A stretch of DNA of 64,000 nucleotides from UBA5216 sp963924885 (GCA_963924885.1 CAWUUY010000107.1:10733-74732), one strand, 5' to 3'. Numbered from the stretch's first letter, positions 26,752 through 36,677 are shown. Translations and numbers: made by a program. The notes: generated by a model not told the origin, from the sequence alone.

Positions 26752-27360
26752 ATGACCCATCCCGCCGTCGAATTTTTAGCCTCCGCGCACCGCATGGAGG
26801 AAATGTGGTCGGACACCGGTCGCGAGGTCGCTTTTGCAGGGCGCTCCAACGCTGGAAAATCCAGCGCCATCAATGCGCTGGCGGCCAAACACAAATTGGC
26901 GTTTGTGAGCAAAACGCCCGGACGCACGCAAACCATCAATTTTTTCAGTGCGGGCAAAAACCGCCGCTGGGTGGATTTGCCGGGTTACGGCTATGCCAAG
27001 GTCTCGAAAACCGAACGCGCGCACTGGGGCCAGTTAATAAGCGCTTACCTGACAGAGCGTAAGTCATTATCTGGGTTGATTATTTTGACGGACTCACGCC
27101 ATGGTATCAAGCCACTGGACGCGCAGTTGATCGCTTGGTTTTCGCCCACGCGGCGGCCTATCCACGTGTTGTTGACCAAGGCCGACAAGCTGACCCAAAG
27201 TGAGTCGATGGCAATACTGCGCAAGGTAACGGGTGAGCTGGCGCGCGGCTATGCCAATTGCACGGTGCAGCTTTTTTCCGCCACGGCGAATCGTGGTGTG
27301 GCGGAGGTCAATACGATAGTCGCCGGTTGGCTCGAAGTGCCGTCCGAATCATCAGAATAG
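26752..27360 (+). CDS. engB: Ribosome biogenesis GTP-binding protein EngB (YihA/YsxC)
   Basis: The start at ATG 26752 (MTHPAVEFLASAHR) gives 202 residues; the frame extends to 26722 without support. G motifs: GRSNAGKSS (G1), PGRTQT (G2), DLPGYGYA (G3), TKADKL (G4) and FSATANRG (G5). The GTPase is needed for late assembly of the 50S subunit. It diverges from the cytochrome c gene, an arrangement frequent in betaproteobacteria. Confidence 0.95.
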   Translation: MTHPAVEFLASAHRMEEMWSDTGREVAFAGRSNAGKSSAINALAAKHKLAFVSKTPGRTQTINFFSAGKNRRWVDLPGYGYAKVSKTERAHWGQLISAYLTERKSLSGLIILTDSRHGIKPLDAQLIAWFSPTRRPIHVLLTKADKLTQSESMAILRKVTGELARGYANCTVQLFSATANRGVAEVNTIVAGWLEVPSESSE

Positions 27361-27373
27361 CGTACAGAAAAAA

Positions 27374-27401
27374 CCCCCGGTAAAGGGGAGTAAACCGGGG
27401 G
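27374..27401 (+). terminator. Stem-loop after engB (CCCCCGGT / ACCGGGGG)
   Basis: Eight-base arms at 27374-27381 and 27394-27401 enclose a 12-base loop, 13 bases after the engB stop. A run of six A lies before it and no T-run after it, so in the minus direction it resembles an intrinsic terminator, while in the plus direction it would be inefficient. It is the likely end of the engB transcript. Confidence 0.45.
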
Positions 27402-27494
27402 CGAAAATGCCATTATTTGGAAGTTATCCGAAATAAGGCGCCCGCTCAGGGAGGTGAAGCGGGAGACGTAAAACGCGTCTATTACTAAGACGCT

Positions 27495-27500
27495 TATAAT
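27495..27500 (+). promoter_or_regulatory. Perfect -10 hexamer (TATAAT) upstream of hemB
   Basis: TATAAT lies 57 bases before the hemB ATG. No good -35 is found at 16-18 bases upstream, so the promoter may depend on an activator. Two small stems (27441-27463 and 27464-27480) lie directly upstream of it. Confidence 0.45.
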
Positions 27501-27556
27501 CGGCAAGAGTTCCCAAGCCCGGCTCCAAATACATTTCTTTCTGTAATCATCATCTT

Positions 27557-28570
27557 ATGAGCAAACTTTCGCTAGGGGCATTCCCCCAGCGCCGCATGCG
27601 CCGCATGCGGCGGGATGATTTCTCGCGGCGGCTGATGCGCGAAAACCGTCTGACGGTGGACAACCTGATTTATCCGGTGTTCATCATCGACGGTAAGAAC
27701 CGCACGCAGAAAATCGATTCCATGCCCGGCGTCGAGCGCTACACCATCGACAAGCTGCTAGTGCGCGCGGAAGAATGCGTGAAGCTGGGCATACCGGCGC
27801 TGGCGCTGTTTCCCGCCGTGGAAGCGCGCTTGAAAACCGCCGATGGCCGCGAAGCCGTCAACCCGAAAGGGTTAGTCCCGCACGCGGTGGCAGCGCTGAA
27901 AAAACATTTCCCTGAACTCGGTATCATCACTGACGCCGCGCTTGATCCGTACACCACACATGGCCACGACGGCGTACTCGACAGTAAAGGCTATGTGCTT
28001 AACGACAAAACCGTCAGCGTGCTGCAACAGCAGGCGCTGGTGTGCGCGGGCGCGGGCGTGGATATCGTCGCGCCGTCGGACATGATGGATGGCCGCGTGG
28101 GCGCGATCCGCGCAGCGCTGGATGAAAAAAAATTCATCCATACGCGCATCCTGTCCTATGCCGCGAAATACGCGTCGGGATTTTACGGCCCGTTTCGCGA
28201 CGCGGTGGGCTCCAGCAAAACACTGGGCGGTGGCAACAAATATACCTACCAAATGGATCCGGCCATCAGCGACGAGGCGCTGCGCGAAGTCGCACTCGAT
28301 CTCGAAGAAGGCGCGGACATGGTGATGGTCAAACCCGGCATGCCGTACCTCGACATCGTGCGCCGCGTGAAAGACGAATTCCGTGTGCCGACCTATGTGT
28401 ATCAGGTCAGCGGCGAATACGCGATGTTGAAAGCGGCTTCGATCAACGGCTGGCTTGATGAGCGGCGTTGCGTGATGGAAGCGCTGCTGGCGTTCCGGCG
28501 CGCGGGCGCGGATGGGATACTGACTTACTTCGCGGTGGATGCGGCGCGGTGGTTAAAAGCGGGTGGTTAA
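27557..28570 (+). CDS. hemB: Delta-aminolevulinic acid dehydratase (porphobilinogen synthase)
   Basis: The product has 337 residues. The two active-site lysines fall in SYAAKYASGFYGPFRDA and VMVKPGMPYLD. The metal segment reads DAALDPYTTHGHDG, with Asp where zinc enzymes carry three cysteines, so this is the magnesium-type enzyme. It condenses two ALA molecules to porphobilinogen. It ends just before the convergent minus-strand hypothetical gene. Confidence 0.97.
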   Translation: MSKLSLGAFPQRRMRRMRRDDFSRRLMRENRLTVDNLIYPVFIIDGKNRTQKIDSMPGVERYTIDKLLVRAEECVKLGIPALALFPAVEARLKTADGREAVNPKGLVPHAVAALKKHFPELGIITDAALDPYTTHGHDGVLDSKGYVLNDKTVSVLQQQALVCAGAGVDIVAPSDMMDGRVGAIRAALDEKKFIHTRILSYAAKYASGFYGPFRDAVGSSKTLGGGNKYTYQMDPAISDEALREVALDLEEGADMVMVKPGMPYLDIVRRVKDEFRVPTYVYQVSGEYAMLKAASINGWLDERRCVMEALLAFRRAGADGILTYFAVDAARWLKAGG

Positions 28571-28591
28571 AAAACGGCCCGGCTACCGCAG

Positions 28592-29182
28592 TTACGTTTG
28601 CGACAACAGCGCTTCCACCGCCGCCAGCTTCGCCCGCTCAATCGCTTTCCCTGCCGGCGAACTTTTGATCGGCAGCCGTTCGTCGCGCGGCGACAACACC
28701 ACAATTTCGATTTCCACGCCATCGTCGTCAACGATGAACTGCGGCACGGTAATGCGGCTGTCGCCGCTATAGAGCGTGGCCTGATCGGCTTCGTAGTCGG
28801 CGCCGAGGTCGATCAGATGCGTTTCGACGCCCTTGATGTCGTCGGTAAAGAGTTGCAACTGGATGCCGGCGTACTTGCCGGCAATACCGGACAGCACATT
28901 GCCCACCAAGTAGGGATTGAATTTTTCCAGCGCGGTCATGGCGCGCACCGCGATCTCACGCAACTCGGCGAGTTGCTCGCGGTGGGCATCGGGGTGGTAA
29001 ATCTCGCGGTACTCGCGCAGCGCGGCGTCGATCTCGTCGTTACCCGGCAAGTGGCGCGTGTCGGCGACACCGGCCTGACGCGCGGCCTTGCGTTTGGCCA
29101 AGCCATGGTCTTCGACGCCATCTTCAGCCATGATGCGCGCGGCCAGATGAGCAATTTGCGCACGCTCGTCGTTACGCGACAT
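28592..29182 (-). CDS. Conserved hypothetical protein, 196 aa, downstream of mrcA
   Basis: The product is a soluble protein with a helical N-terminal half (QIAHLAARIMAEDG, DEIDAALREYREIYHP) and a mixed alpha/beta C-terminal half (IQLQLFTDDIKGVETHLIDLGADYEA). The second half faintly recalls a nucleotidyltransferase-type fold, but I see no complete catalytic motif. It starts 6 bases after mrcA on the same strand, so it is co-transcribed with a peptidoglycan synthase. It has no signal peptide, so a cytoplasmic role is expected. Confidence 0.6.
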   Translation of the reverse strand: MSRNDERAQIAHLAARIMAEDGVEDHGLAKRKAARQAGVADTRHLPGNDEIDAALREYREIYHPDAHREQLAELREIAVRAMTALEKFNPYLVGNVLSGIAGKYAGIQLQLFTDDIKGVETHLIDLGADYEADQATLYSGDSRITVPQFIVDDDGVEIEIVVLSPRDERLPIKSSPAGKAIERAKLAAVEALLSQT

Positions 29183-29188
29183 TATTTT

Positions 29189-31465
29189 TTAAAACAATTG
29201 GTTACGTGCCGCATCCGGCAAGGCGGGCGTGGCGCCGGGCTTGTCGCCGGTTTCAGCCTCGCCGCGCGGCGCGAATTCCTGGTAATAGACCTCGCCGCCG
29301 GTGGTTTGCAGACCTTGCGGCGCTTCGAGTGATTGATCCGGCACACCCTTGAGCGCGACTCCCATGTAGTTGATCCAGATCGGCAAAGCGACGCCGCCGC
29401 CGGTTTCGTTGCGGCCCAGCGTTTGCGGCTGGTCGTAGCCCACCCACACCACGCCGACAAGACCGGCGTTATAGCCGGCGAACCATGCATCGAGAAAATC
29501 ATTGGTGGTGCCTGTCTTGCCGCCCAGATCATTGCGACCCAGCTTCATCGCCGCTGCCGCCGTGCCGCCGCGCACCACGTCGCGCATCATGCTGGTCATG
29601 ATATGCGCGTTGCGCGCGTCGATCACGCGTTCAGCGCCTTCGCCAGCGCGGGCGGGTTTGGCCTCGAACAACACGGCGCCGCGGCTGTCTTCGACACGCT
29701 GGATAAAGTACGGTTTCACGCGAAAGCCGCCGTTGGCAAACACCGAATAGCCGCCGACCATTTGCATCGGCGTCACGTTGCCCGCGCCCAGCGCCATGGT
29801 GAGATACGGCGGATGCAGCTTGGCCTCGAAACCGAACTTGGTAATGTAATCCTGCGCGTAGTTAGTGCCGATGGATTGCAGGATGCGTATCGACACCAGG
29901 TTTTTCGAGCGCATCAGCGCGTTGCGCATGGGCATCGGGCCGTCGTATTTGCCGTCATAGTTTTTCGGATCCCATGCCTGCCCGCCGGTTTGCGTGGCGG
30001 TGAGTTGCAGCGGCTCGTCGTTGATAATGGTCGAGGGCGTAAAGCCTTTTTCCAGCGCCGCCGAATAGATGAACGGCTTGAAGCTGGATCCTGGTTGCCG
30101 GAGCGCCTGCGTGGCGTGGTTGTATTGCGCGCGATTAAAATCAAATCCGCCGACCAGCGCGCGAATCGCGCCATCCTTGGGGTCGGCGGAAACGAGCGTG
30201 GATTCGACGGCGGGCAATTGCGTGATGATCCAGCGCTTCTTGTCGTCGGGCTGCACGCGAATAATCGCGCCGCGGCGGATACGCAGATTGGGGCCGGCCT
30301 TGTCGGTCAACGCCTCCGCCACGAATTTGAGGCCCACGTCGGTAATCTCGATCCATCCGCCGCCGCGCCGGTAGGCCTTGACGCGTTTGGGCGAGGCCTC
30401 TGTGACCATGGCGGCAACGATGTCGTCACTGTCGGCGTGCTCCTGCAAGGCTTCTTCGAGCGCTTCCTGCGTTGCGTTCGCCTGTACTTCGGCGTAGGCC
30501 TCTGGGCCGCGGTAGCCGTGCCGGCGATCGTATTCGAGCACGCCCTTGCGCAACGCCGCATAGGCTGCGGTCTGGTGATCCACCAGGATGGTGGTATAGA
30601 CCCTCAGGCCCAGTGAGTAGGCGCCGTCCTGGTAGCGCTCGTACATGGTCTGGCGCACCATTTCCGCAACGTATTCGGCGCGGGTGGCGAATTCATTGAG
30701 TTCGTTTTTGACGACAACGGGCTGTTTGTCGGTCTCGGCTTGTTGCACAGCAGTAATCGCGCCCATTTCACGCATGCGGCGCAGCACGTACTGCTGGCGC
30801 AGCTTGGCGCGAGCCGGGTTGGCGACCGGGTTAAAACTCGATGGCGCTTTGGGCAATCCGGCCAGCATGGCAGTTTCACCCAACGTCAGTTGATCCAAGG
30901 ATTTGCCGTAGTAGATGCGCGCGGCGGAGGCAAAACCGTAGGCACGTTGGCCCAGATAAATCTGGTTGATATAGAGCTCCAGAATCTGCGACTTGCCGAG
31001 GCTGGATTCGATCTTGAAGGCCAGCAGCATTTCGTTAAATTTTCGGGTCAGCGTTTTTTCGCGTGACAGAAAAAAGTTGCGCGCCACCTGCATGGTGATG
31101 GTGGAGGCGCCCTGGCGCGGGCCGGTGAGCGTGAAGTTGGCGATGGCGGCACGCGCAAGGCCAATGTAATCGACGCCCTTGTGCTGGTAATAACGCTCGT
31201 CCTCGGCGGCAAGGATGGCGTCCACCATGACCTTGGGCACCTGTTCAATGGCTACCACGGCGCGGCGCTCTTCGCCGAACTCACCGATCAGTTTGCCGTC
31301 GGCGCTATAGACCCGCAGCGGAACCTTGGGGCGGTAATCGGTCAGGACTTCCAGCGACGGGAGGTTCGGCCAAACCATCACCGCGACGAACGCAAACAGC
31401 AGCGCTGTTGCGAAAATGCCCACAACCACAAGCAATAGGGGATAGGTGACCCAGCGAACAGACAT
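29189..31465 (-). CDS. mrcA: Penicillin-binding protein 1A (bifunctional transglycosylase/transpeptidase)
   Basis: The product has 758 residues: a single N-terminal membrane anchor (about 8-32), the glycosyltransferase domain with AAEDERYYQHKGVDYIG, GASTITMQVARNFFLS and EILELYINQIYLG-like motifs, then the transpeptidase domain. Transpeptidase motifs are PGSSFKPFIY (SxxK), RSKNLVS (SxN) and GGKTGTTNDF (KTG). It polymerises and cross-links peptidoglycan on the periplasmic side. It diverges from pilM, as in many beta- and gammaproteobacteria. Confidence 0.96.
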   Translation of the reverse strand: MSVRWVTYPLLLVVVGIFATALLFAFVAVMVWPNLPSLEVLTDYRPKVPLRVYSADGKLIGEFGEERRAVVAIEQVPKVMVDAILAAEDERYYQHKGVDYIGLARAAIANFTLTGPRQGASTITMQVARNFFLSREKTLTRKFNEMLLAFKIESSLGKSQILELYINQIYLGQRAYGFASAARIYYGKSLDQLTLGETAMLAGLPKAPSSFNPVANPARAKLRQQYVLRRMREMGAITAVQQAETDKQPVVVKNELNEFATRAEYVAEMVRQTMYERYQDGAYSLGLRVYTTILVDHQTAAYAALRKGVLEYDRRHGYRGPEAYAEVQANATQEALEEALQEHADSDDIVAAMVTEASPKRVKAYRRGGGWIEITDVGLKFVAEALTDKAGPNLRIRRGAIIRVQPDDKKRWIITQLPAVESTLVSADPKDGAIRALVGGFDFNRAQYNHATQALRQPGSSFKPFIYSAALEKGFTPSTIINDEPLQLTATQTGGQAWDPKNYDGKYDGPMPMRNALMRSKNLVSIRILQSIGTNYAQDYITKFGFEAKLHPPYLTMALGAGNVTPMQMVGGYSVFANGGFRVKPYFIQRVEDSRGAVLFEAKPARAGEGAERVIDARNAHIMTSMMRDVVRGGTAAAAMKLGRNDLGGKTGTTNDFLDAWFAGYNAGLVGVVWVGYDQPQTLGRNETGGGVALPIWINYMGVALKGVPDQSLEAPQGLQTTGGEVYYQEFAPRGEAETGDKPGATPALPDAARNQLF

Positions 31466-31690
31466 TTAGCGGTGGCTTTCCATAAAATAACTTGTAAAAA
31501 TTCATACACTTAAACGCATTTGTTAATAGGGCACTTGAATAGCTGATGACGCGAAATCAACATAAGTTATACTATATCTCAGAATATTAATTTGCTCTAA
31601 CCGAAGGCGAGCGGGCCGTAAGTAAAAATTGATTGATAAACAATAATTTAGCGTCGAGACTAAAAGTAACTTTCAGGCGAAAACACATAT

Positions 31691-32803
31691 ATGCCCATTC
31701 TTAAAGGAAAAATTGGTGGCGGGTTGGAGGCCTTGAAGAGCATGTTCAAAGTCAAAACTCCGCCATTGATTGGCGTGGATATCAGCACCTCCGCCGTGAA
31801 AATGGTCGAGCTGACGGATCGCGGCAGCGGCATGTATCAAGTTGAGCGTTACGCGATCGAGCCGTTGCCCCGTGATTCGGTGGTGGAAGGCAATATCAAT
31901 AATCTGGATGCCGTGAGCGAGACTCTTAAACGTTGCCACGCCAAATTGGGCAGCAGCATCAAGAATGTTGCCATCGCACTGCCCAACGCTGCCGTCATCA
32001 GCAAAAAAATCCTCGTGCCCTCCGGATTGACCGAGGATGAGATAGAAGTTCAAGTTGAAACCGAAGCCAATCAGTACATCCCGTTTTCGCTGGATGAAGT
32101 CAATCTGGATTTTCAGGTGCTCGGTCCGGCGCCCGGCAGCCCTGATGACGTCGAAGTCATGATTGCCGCGTCGCGCAAGGAAAAAATCGAAGATCGCGTG
32201 GCAGTATCGGACGTTGCCGGGCTCAAGGCCACGGTGGTTGATGTTGACCTGTTCGCCGCCCAGTCGGCGTTTGAGTTGATCGAAACGCAGCTCCCGGACA
32301 AGGGCAAGGACCAGAACATTGCCATTATCGATGTCGGCGCTAGTTTCACCAACGTCAACGTGCTGCGCAATAGACAGTCAATCTACCTGCGCGAGCAGCC
32401 ATTTGGCGGCGCGCAACTGACACAGGAAATTCAGGGCAAGTTCGGGCTGTCGCGCGAAGAGGCCGAAGTCGCCAAGCGTGCAGGCGGCCTGCCCGACAAT
32501 TACGAAAAAGATGTACTGAATCCGTTTCTGGAAAATCTCGGCCTGGAAGTGGCGCGCGCGCTGCAATTCTTTTTCACCTCGACCCAGCACAATCAGGTCA
32601 ATCACATCGTTCTGTCAGGTGGATGCGCGGCGCTTCCAGGCGCGGATGCCGCCGTGGCGAAACGCACCCAGGTCAATACGATTATTGCCAACCCGTTTGC
32701 CAACATGGCGCTGTCGTCCAAGGTGCGGCCCAAAAGCCTTGCACAGGACGCGCCGTCACTGATGGTGGCCTGCGGTTTGGCACTGCGGAGGTTTGACGCA
32801 TGA
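31691..32803 (+). CDS. pilM: Type IV pilus inner-membrane assembly protein PilM
   Basis: An actin-like ATPase-fold protein of 370 residues: IGVDISTSAVKMVEL (phosphate 1), AIIDVGASFTNVNVL (phosphate 2) and IVLSGGCAALPG (adenosine). It stays in the cytoplasm and binds the short N-terminal tail of PilN to link the motor to the periplasmic parts. First gene of pilMNOPQ; the 225-base gap to mrcA should hold its promoter. The leader also has a TAAACAATAATTT segment related to the recurring AT-rich motif. Confidence 0.95.
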   Translation: MPILKGKIGGGLEALKSMFKVKTPPLIGVDISTSAVKMVELTDRGSGMYQVERYAIEPLPRDSVVEGNINNLDAVSETLKRCHAKLGSSIKNVAIALPNAAVISKKILVPSGLTEDEIEVQVETEANQYIPFSLDEVNLDFQVLGPAPGSPDDVEVMIAASRKEKIEDRVAVSDVAGLKATVVDVDLFAAQSAFELIETQLPDKGKDQNIAIIDVGASFTNVNVLRNRQSIYLREQPFGGAQLTQEIQGKFGLSREEAEVAKRAGGLPDNYEKDVLNPFLENLGLEVARALQFFFTSTQHNQVNHIVLSGGCAALPGADAAVAKRTQVNTIIANPFANMALSSKVRPKSLAQDAPSLMVACGLALRRFDA

Positions 32804-33381
32804 TGCGCATCAACTTACTGCCGCATCGCGAGATCCGGCGCAAACAGCAGCAACAGCAGTTTTTCGCGGCATTGGGGCTCGTGGCAATCGTGGGGGCGGT
32901 AGTGGCCGGAGGCATCTATTATTATCTGGAAGAAGAGAACGCCAATCACGTCAGCCGTAACAAGTATCTCGCCGAGGAAATCGCCAAGGTCGACAAGGAA
33001 ATCGAGGAAATCAACCGGCTGAAAGAGCAGACCGCGTCGCTGCTCTCGCGCAAGCAAGTCGTGGAAACGCTGCAAAGCAACCGGTCCGAAACCGTGCATC
33101 TGCTGGATCAGTTAGTGCGGCAACTTCCGGACGGCATGTATTTTTCACAGGTCAAGCAGCAGGGCAGCAAAGTAACCGTGAACGGCGTTACCCAATCGCA
33201 GGCGCGCGTGTCGACATTGATGCGCAATCTGGAATCATCCCAAAAGCTGGGAAATCCGGCGCTGGTCGAGATCAAGGCGGTTCAGCAAGGGGCGACGCGT
33301 GCGAACGAATTCACGATGAACGTTACTATTGTTCGGCCGAAGGCGGAAGACCCGTCAAAAGCACCCGCCAAAAAAGGATAA
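32800..33381 (+). CDS. pilN: Type IV pilus assembly protein PilN
   Basis: The product is 193 residues. The N-terminal INLLPHREIRRKQQQ is the PilM-binding tail, followed by one membrane helix (about 23-43), a coiled-coil region with repeated Glu/Lys (VDKEIEEINRLKEQ) and a periplasmic ferredoxin-like domain. It pairs with PilO. The start overlaps pilM by 4 bases; the next gene begins 6 bases after its stop. Confidence 0.94.
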   Translation: MMRINLLPHREIRRKQQQQQFFAALGLVAIVGAVVAGGIYYYLEEENANHVSRNKYLAEEIAKVDKEIEEINRLKEQTASLLSRKQVVETLQSNRSETVHLLDQLVRQLPDGMYFSQVKQQGSKVTVNGVTQSQARVSTLMRNLESSQKLGNPALVEIKAVQQGATRANEFTMNVTIVRPKAEDPSKAPAKKG

Positions 33382-33387
33382 CTTGCC

Positions 33388-34050
33388 ATGACACTGAATG
33401 AACTGCGTCGGCTTGATCCCAAAAAGATAGGATCATGGCCGGTACTGCCTAAACTGGGTGTACTGCTGGTCGTGTTGCTGTTGATACTAGGCGCGGCCTA
33501 CTGGTTTGTTTGGGCTGATCAACTTGCCCGGATCAATGCCGAGAGTGCGAAAACCGTGCAATTGAAAACGACTTTTGTTGAAAAGAAGACCGTGGCGGTT
33601 AATCTGCCCGCGTATCGCAAGCAATTGGATGACATTGAAAAGCAATTTGGCGCACTGCTCAGGCAGCTTCCAGGCAAATCCGAGATGGATGCCTTGTTGA
33701 CCGATATCAACCAAGCAGGGTTGGGGCGCGGCCTGCAATTCGAATTGTTCAAGCCCGCGGCCAGCGAAGCAGTTAAGGATTTTTATGCCGAGTTGCCCAT
33801 CACCATCCGGGTGACGGGCAACTATCACGATATCGGAGCCTTTGCGGGGGATATCGGTAAGCTGTCGAGAATCGTGACGCTCAACGACATTAGCGTGGGC
33901 GGCGGTAAGGGTGCGCTGACCATGGATGCGACGGCGATGACGTATCGCTATCTGGACGAAGCCGAGGTGGCGGATAACAACAGAAAAAGGGCGGCAGCAG
34001 CGGCAGGCGCCAAGAAAGGCGCGGCGCCGCCTCCTGCACCGAAAAAATGA
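33388..34050 (+). CDS. pilO: Type IV pilus assembly protein PilO
   Basis: The product is 220 residues with one membrane helix (about 23-43, LGVLLVVLLLILGAAYWFV), a periplasmic coiled coil (about 60-90) and a ferredoxin-like domain with FELFKPA and YAELPITIRVTGNYHDIGAF. It forms the alignment complex with PilN and PilP. The C-terminus is Ala/Lys/Pro-rich and its end overlaps pilP by 4 bases. Confidence 0.94.
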   Translation: MTLNELRRLDPKKIGSWPVLPKLGVLLVVLLLILGAAYWFVWADQLARINAESAKTVQLKTTFVEKKTVAVNLPAYRKQLDDIEKQFGALLRQLPGKSEMDALLTDINQAGLGRGLQFELFKPAASEAVKDFYAELPITIRVTGNYHDIGAFAGDIGKLSRIVTLNDISVGGGKGALTMDATAMTYRYLDEAEVADNNRKRAAAAAGAKKGAAPPPAPKK

Positions 34051-34562
34051 TGCGTATGCCTAAATATCTGATCCCGATGTTCGCGTGCATGGTGCTGGCA
34101 GCCTGCGGCGGTGAAAAGCATTCTGACTTGCGCCAATGGGTCAAAGAGCAGGATAACCTGCCACGCGGCCGCATACCCCCGCTGCCGGAGGTCAAGCCGT
34201 ACAGCCCGGTTGAATACAACGCGTTTGACCTCACAGATCCGTTCAAGCCGCGAAAAATCGAGCCGCCGAAAGGCGCGGTGGCCGGCGGTTTACAGCCGGA
34301 CGTTAATCGGCGTCGCGAACCCTTGGAGGCCTATCCGCTTGAGGCATTGAAGATGGTCGGAATTCTCAAGCAAAAGGGGTATTTCGCCTTGGTCAAGGCT
34401 CCCGACAACAGTTTGTTTCAGGTCAAATTGGGCAATTACCTGGGGCAGAATTTCGGGCGCATCACGGATATTTCCGATACTTCGATAAAGCTCAGAGAAA
34501 TCGTGCAGGACAGCAACGGCAACTGGGAAGAGAAGGATCAGACGCTGTTGTTGCAGGAATGA
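34047..34562 (+). CDS. pilP: Type IV pilus lipoprotein PilP
   Basis: The product has 171 residues. The lipobox MVLAACGG places the lipid-anchored Cys near residue 19. The long flexible stretch that follows contains the PilO-binding region, and the C-terminal beta domain (about 95-170) carries MVGILKQKGYFALVKAPD and YLGQNFGRI. It connects the inner-membrane complex to the PilQ secretin. Confidence 0.94.
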   Translation: MMRMPKYLIPMFACMVLAACGGEKHSDLRQWVKEQDNLPRGRIPPLPEVKPYSPVEYNAFDLTDPFKPRKIEPPKGAVAGGLQPDVNRRREPLEAYPLEALKMVGILKQKGYFALVKAPDNSLFQVKLGNYLGQNFGRITDISDTSIKLREIVQDSNGNWEEKDQTLLLQE

Positions 34563-34575
34563 CCAGGAGAACAAA

Positions 34576-36621
34576 ATGAAAATCACCCATCCGTCGTTGT
34601 TAGTCTTTGTGCGAAACGTGTTGTTTGCCACCGTGCTCGGTGTCGGGGCTCAATCGGCGCTCGCACAAAACAGCATCGAAAGTGTCAATGTATCCCCCCA
34701 GAGTGGCGGCAAGGTTGTAGTCCGCATCGGGCTAAAGGAGGCATTGGCCGCACCTCCCGCAGGATTTACCGTGAACAATCCGCCGCGCCTTGCGTTTGAC
34801 TTTGCCAACACTGGCAACGCCCTAGGCAGAAATGTACAGGACGTATCGGATCCCGATATTCGGCGTATCAATATTGTTCAGGCCGGTAACCGTACTCGCA
34901 TGGTGTTGGAACTGACCCGTGCGCTGAACTACGAAACGCAGATTGACGGCAAGACCGTGCTGATCACATTGCAGGGCGGTGCTGGTGCGGCTGCTGCCTC
35001 AGGTGCAGGTGCTCAACGGTTCGCGGAAGCCCCCGCTGCCGATCAGAAACACAGCTTGCGCAACGTCGATTTTCGCCGCGGCACTGCCGGAGAAGGTCGT
35101 GTAGTGATTGATCTGTCGGATAGTCAGGTGGGTATAGATGTGCGCAGACAGGGTCGATCCATCGTTGTCGACTTTCTGAATTCCGATTTGCCGGCCAATT
35201 TGGCGAAACGTTTCGATGTGGCTGATTTTGGCACACCGGTGCAGTTGGTTGAAGCCACAAAACAAGGTGGCAACGCACGCGTGACGATTACGCCGACGGG
35301 TAACTGGGAACACTCGGCGTATCAGGCCGACAACCGGTTCATCGTGGAGGTCAAGCGCGTGGTTGAAGACCCGAACCGTCTGGTGCGGCCGGGCTTTGCC
35401 GGAGAAAAGCTCTCGCTTAATTTCCAGAACGTCGAGGTTCGTTCAGTGCTGCAAGTGCTGGCGGATTTTACCGGCCTGAATATTATTACCAGCGATTCGG
35501 TCTCGGGTAACCTGACATTGCGTCTCAAAGACGTGCCGTGGGATCAGGCGCTGGACATCATCATGCGCAGCAAGGGTCTGGACATGCGCAAGGAGGGCAA
35601 TGTGGTGTGGATTGCCCCGCGTGATGAACTGGCGACACGGGAAAAACTGGCGCTGGAGTCGCGTTCGCAAATTGCCGATTTGGAGCCGACGCAGACCGAA
35701 AGCTTCCAGTTGAATTATCAGAAAGCGGCTGACGTTCAGGCGCTGCTGTCAAATGCTACGCAACGCATCTTGTCCAAGCGTGGCAGTGCGGTCGTGGATG
35801 CGCGCACCAATCAGGTTTTTGTGCAGGACACGCCTAGCCGCCTTGAGGATGTACGCCGATTGATCCGTGTTATCGATGTTCCGGTGCGCCAAGTGATGAT
35901 TGAGGCGCGTATCGTAGAGGCCTCCGACACGTTTAGCCGCAACTTGGGTGCTCGTCTTTCCTACAACGATACAACCACGAATCAGATCGGTCTGCCGTTG
36001 AATGGCTCGAATCCCCTGCGACTCGGCGTGGGCGCCAGCAGCACGACACCCGCCATCGGCAGCACGGCAGGATTGTTGAATCTGGTGTTGTTTAACAATA
36101 AACAAACACGCTTTCTGAATCTGGAACTGTCGGCGCTGCAAGCGGATGGCAAAGGCAAGATTATTTCCAGTCCGCGCGTCATTACCGCCAATCAGAACGA
36201 GGCGACCATAGAGCAAGGTACCGAGATACCGTATCAGCAGGCCTCTTCCAGCGGCGCAACCACGGTGTCGTTCAAGAAAGCCACGCTGTCACTCAAGGTC
36301 AAGCCGCAGGTGACGCCCGACGACAACGTGATCATGACGCTGAAGATCAACAAGGACTCGCGTGGCACTGAGACCTTATCCGGACCGGCGATTGACACCA
36401 AGCAAGTTTCGACCGAGGTGTTAGTTGAAAATGGCGGAACGGTGGTGCTCGGGGGCATCTACTCCTCGGAAGAGAGTTCAACGACAACCAAGACACCGGT
36501 TCTGGGCGACCTTCCTTATGTTGGTTTCCTGTTCAAGAGCAACCGCAAGCTCGATGAGCGGCGCGAATTGCTGGTGTTCATCACACCCAAGATACTGAAA
36601 GACAATCTCACGGTGCGCTAA
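34576..36621 (+). CDS. pilQ: Type IV pilus secretin PilQ
   Basis: The product has 681 residues: signal peptide to about 30 (GAQSALAQ), two AMIN domains (about 35-245), an STN/N0-type domain (about 275-340: ISLNFQNVEVRSVLQVLADFTGLNI-like), an N1 domain and the secretin pore (about 430-680) with VPVRQVMIEARIVEAS and VLGDLPYVGFLFKS. It forms the outer-membrane gate for the pilus. A strong terminator follows at 36650-36677. Confidence 0.96.
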   Translation: MKITHPSLLVFVRNVLFATVLGVGAQSALAQNSIESVNVSPQSGGKVVVRIGLKEALAAPPAGFTVNNPPRLAFDFANTGNALGRNVQDVSDPDIRRINIVQAGNRTRMVLELTRALNYETQIDGKTVLITLQGGAGAAAASGAGAQRFAEAPAADQKHSLRNVDFRRGTAGEGRVVIDLSDSQVGIDVRRQGRSIVVDFLNSDLPANLAKRFDVADFGTPVQLVEATKQGGNARVTITPTGNWEHSAYQADNRFIVEVKRVVEDPNRLVRPGFAGEKLSLNFQNVEVRSVLQVLADFTGLNIITSDSVSGNLTLRLKDVPWDQALDIIMRSKGLDMRKEGNVVWIAPRDELATREKLALESRSQIADLEPTQTESFQLNYQKAADVQALLSNATQRILSKRGSAVVDARTNQVFVQDTPSRLEDVRRLIRVIDVPVRQVMIEARIVEASDTFSRNLGARLSYNDTTTNQIGLPLNGSNPLRLGVGASSTTPAIGSTAGLLNLVLFNNKQTRFLNLELSALQADGKGKIISSPRVITANQNEATIEQGTEIPYQQASSSGATTVSFKKATLSLKVKPQVTPDDNVIMTLKINKDSRGTETLSGPAIDTKQVSTEVLVENGGTVVLGGIYSSEESSTTTKTPVLGDLPYVGFLFKSNRKLDERRELLVFITPKILKDNLTVR

Positions 36622-36649
36622 CAAGAGAGTAAAGCAGGTTCTCTAATTG

Positions 36650-36677
36650 GCGGCGTCTTCGGACGCCGCTTTTTTTT
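36650..36677 (+). terminator. Intrinsic terminator of the pilMNOPQ operon
   Basis: GCGGCGTC (36650-36657), a TTCG tetraloop, GACGCCGC (36662-36669) and a run of eight T. It is 28 bases past the pilQ stop. A textbook rho-independent terminator, which implies that aroK has its own promoter in the 58 bases that follow. Confidence 0.92.
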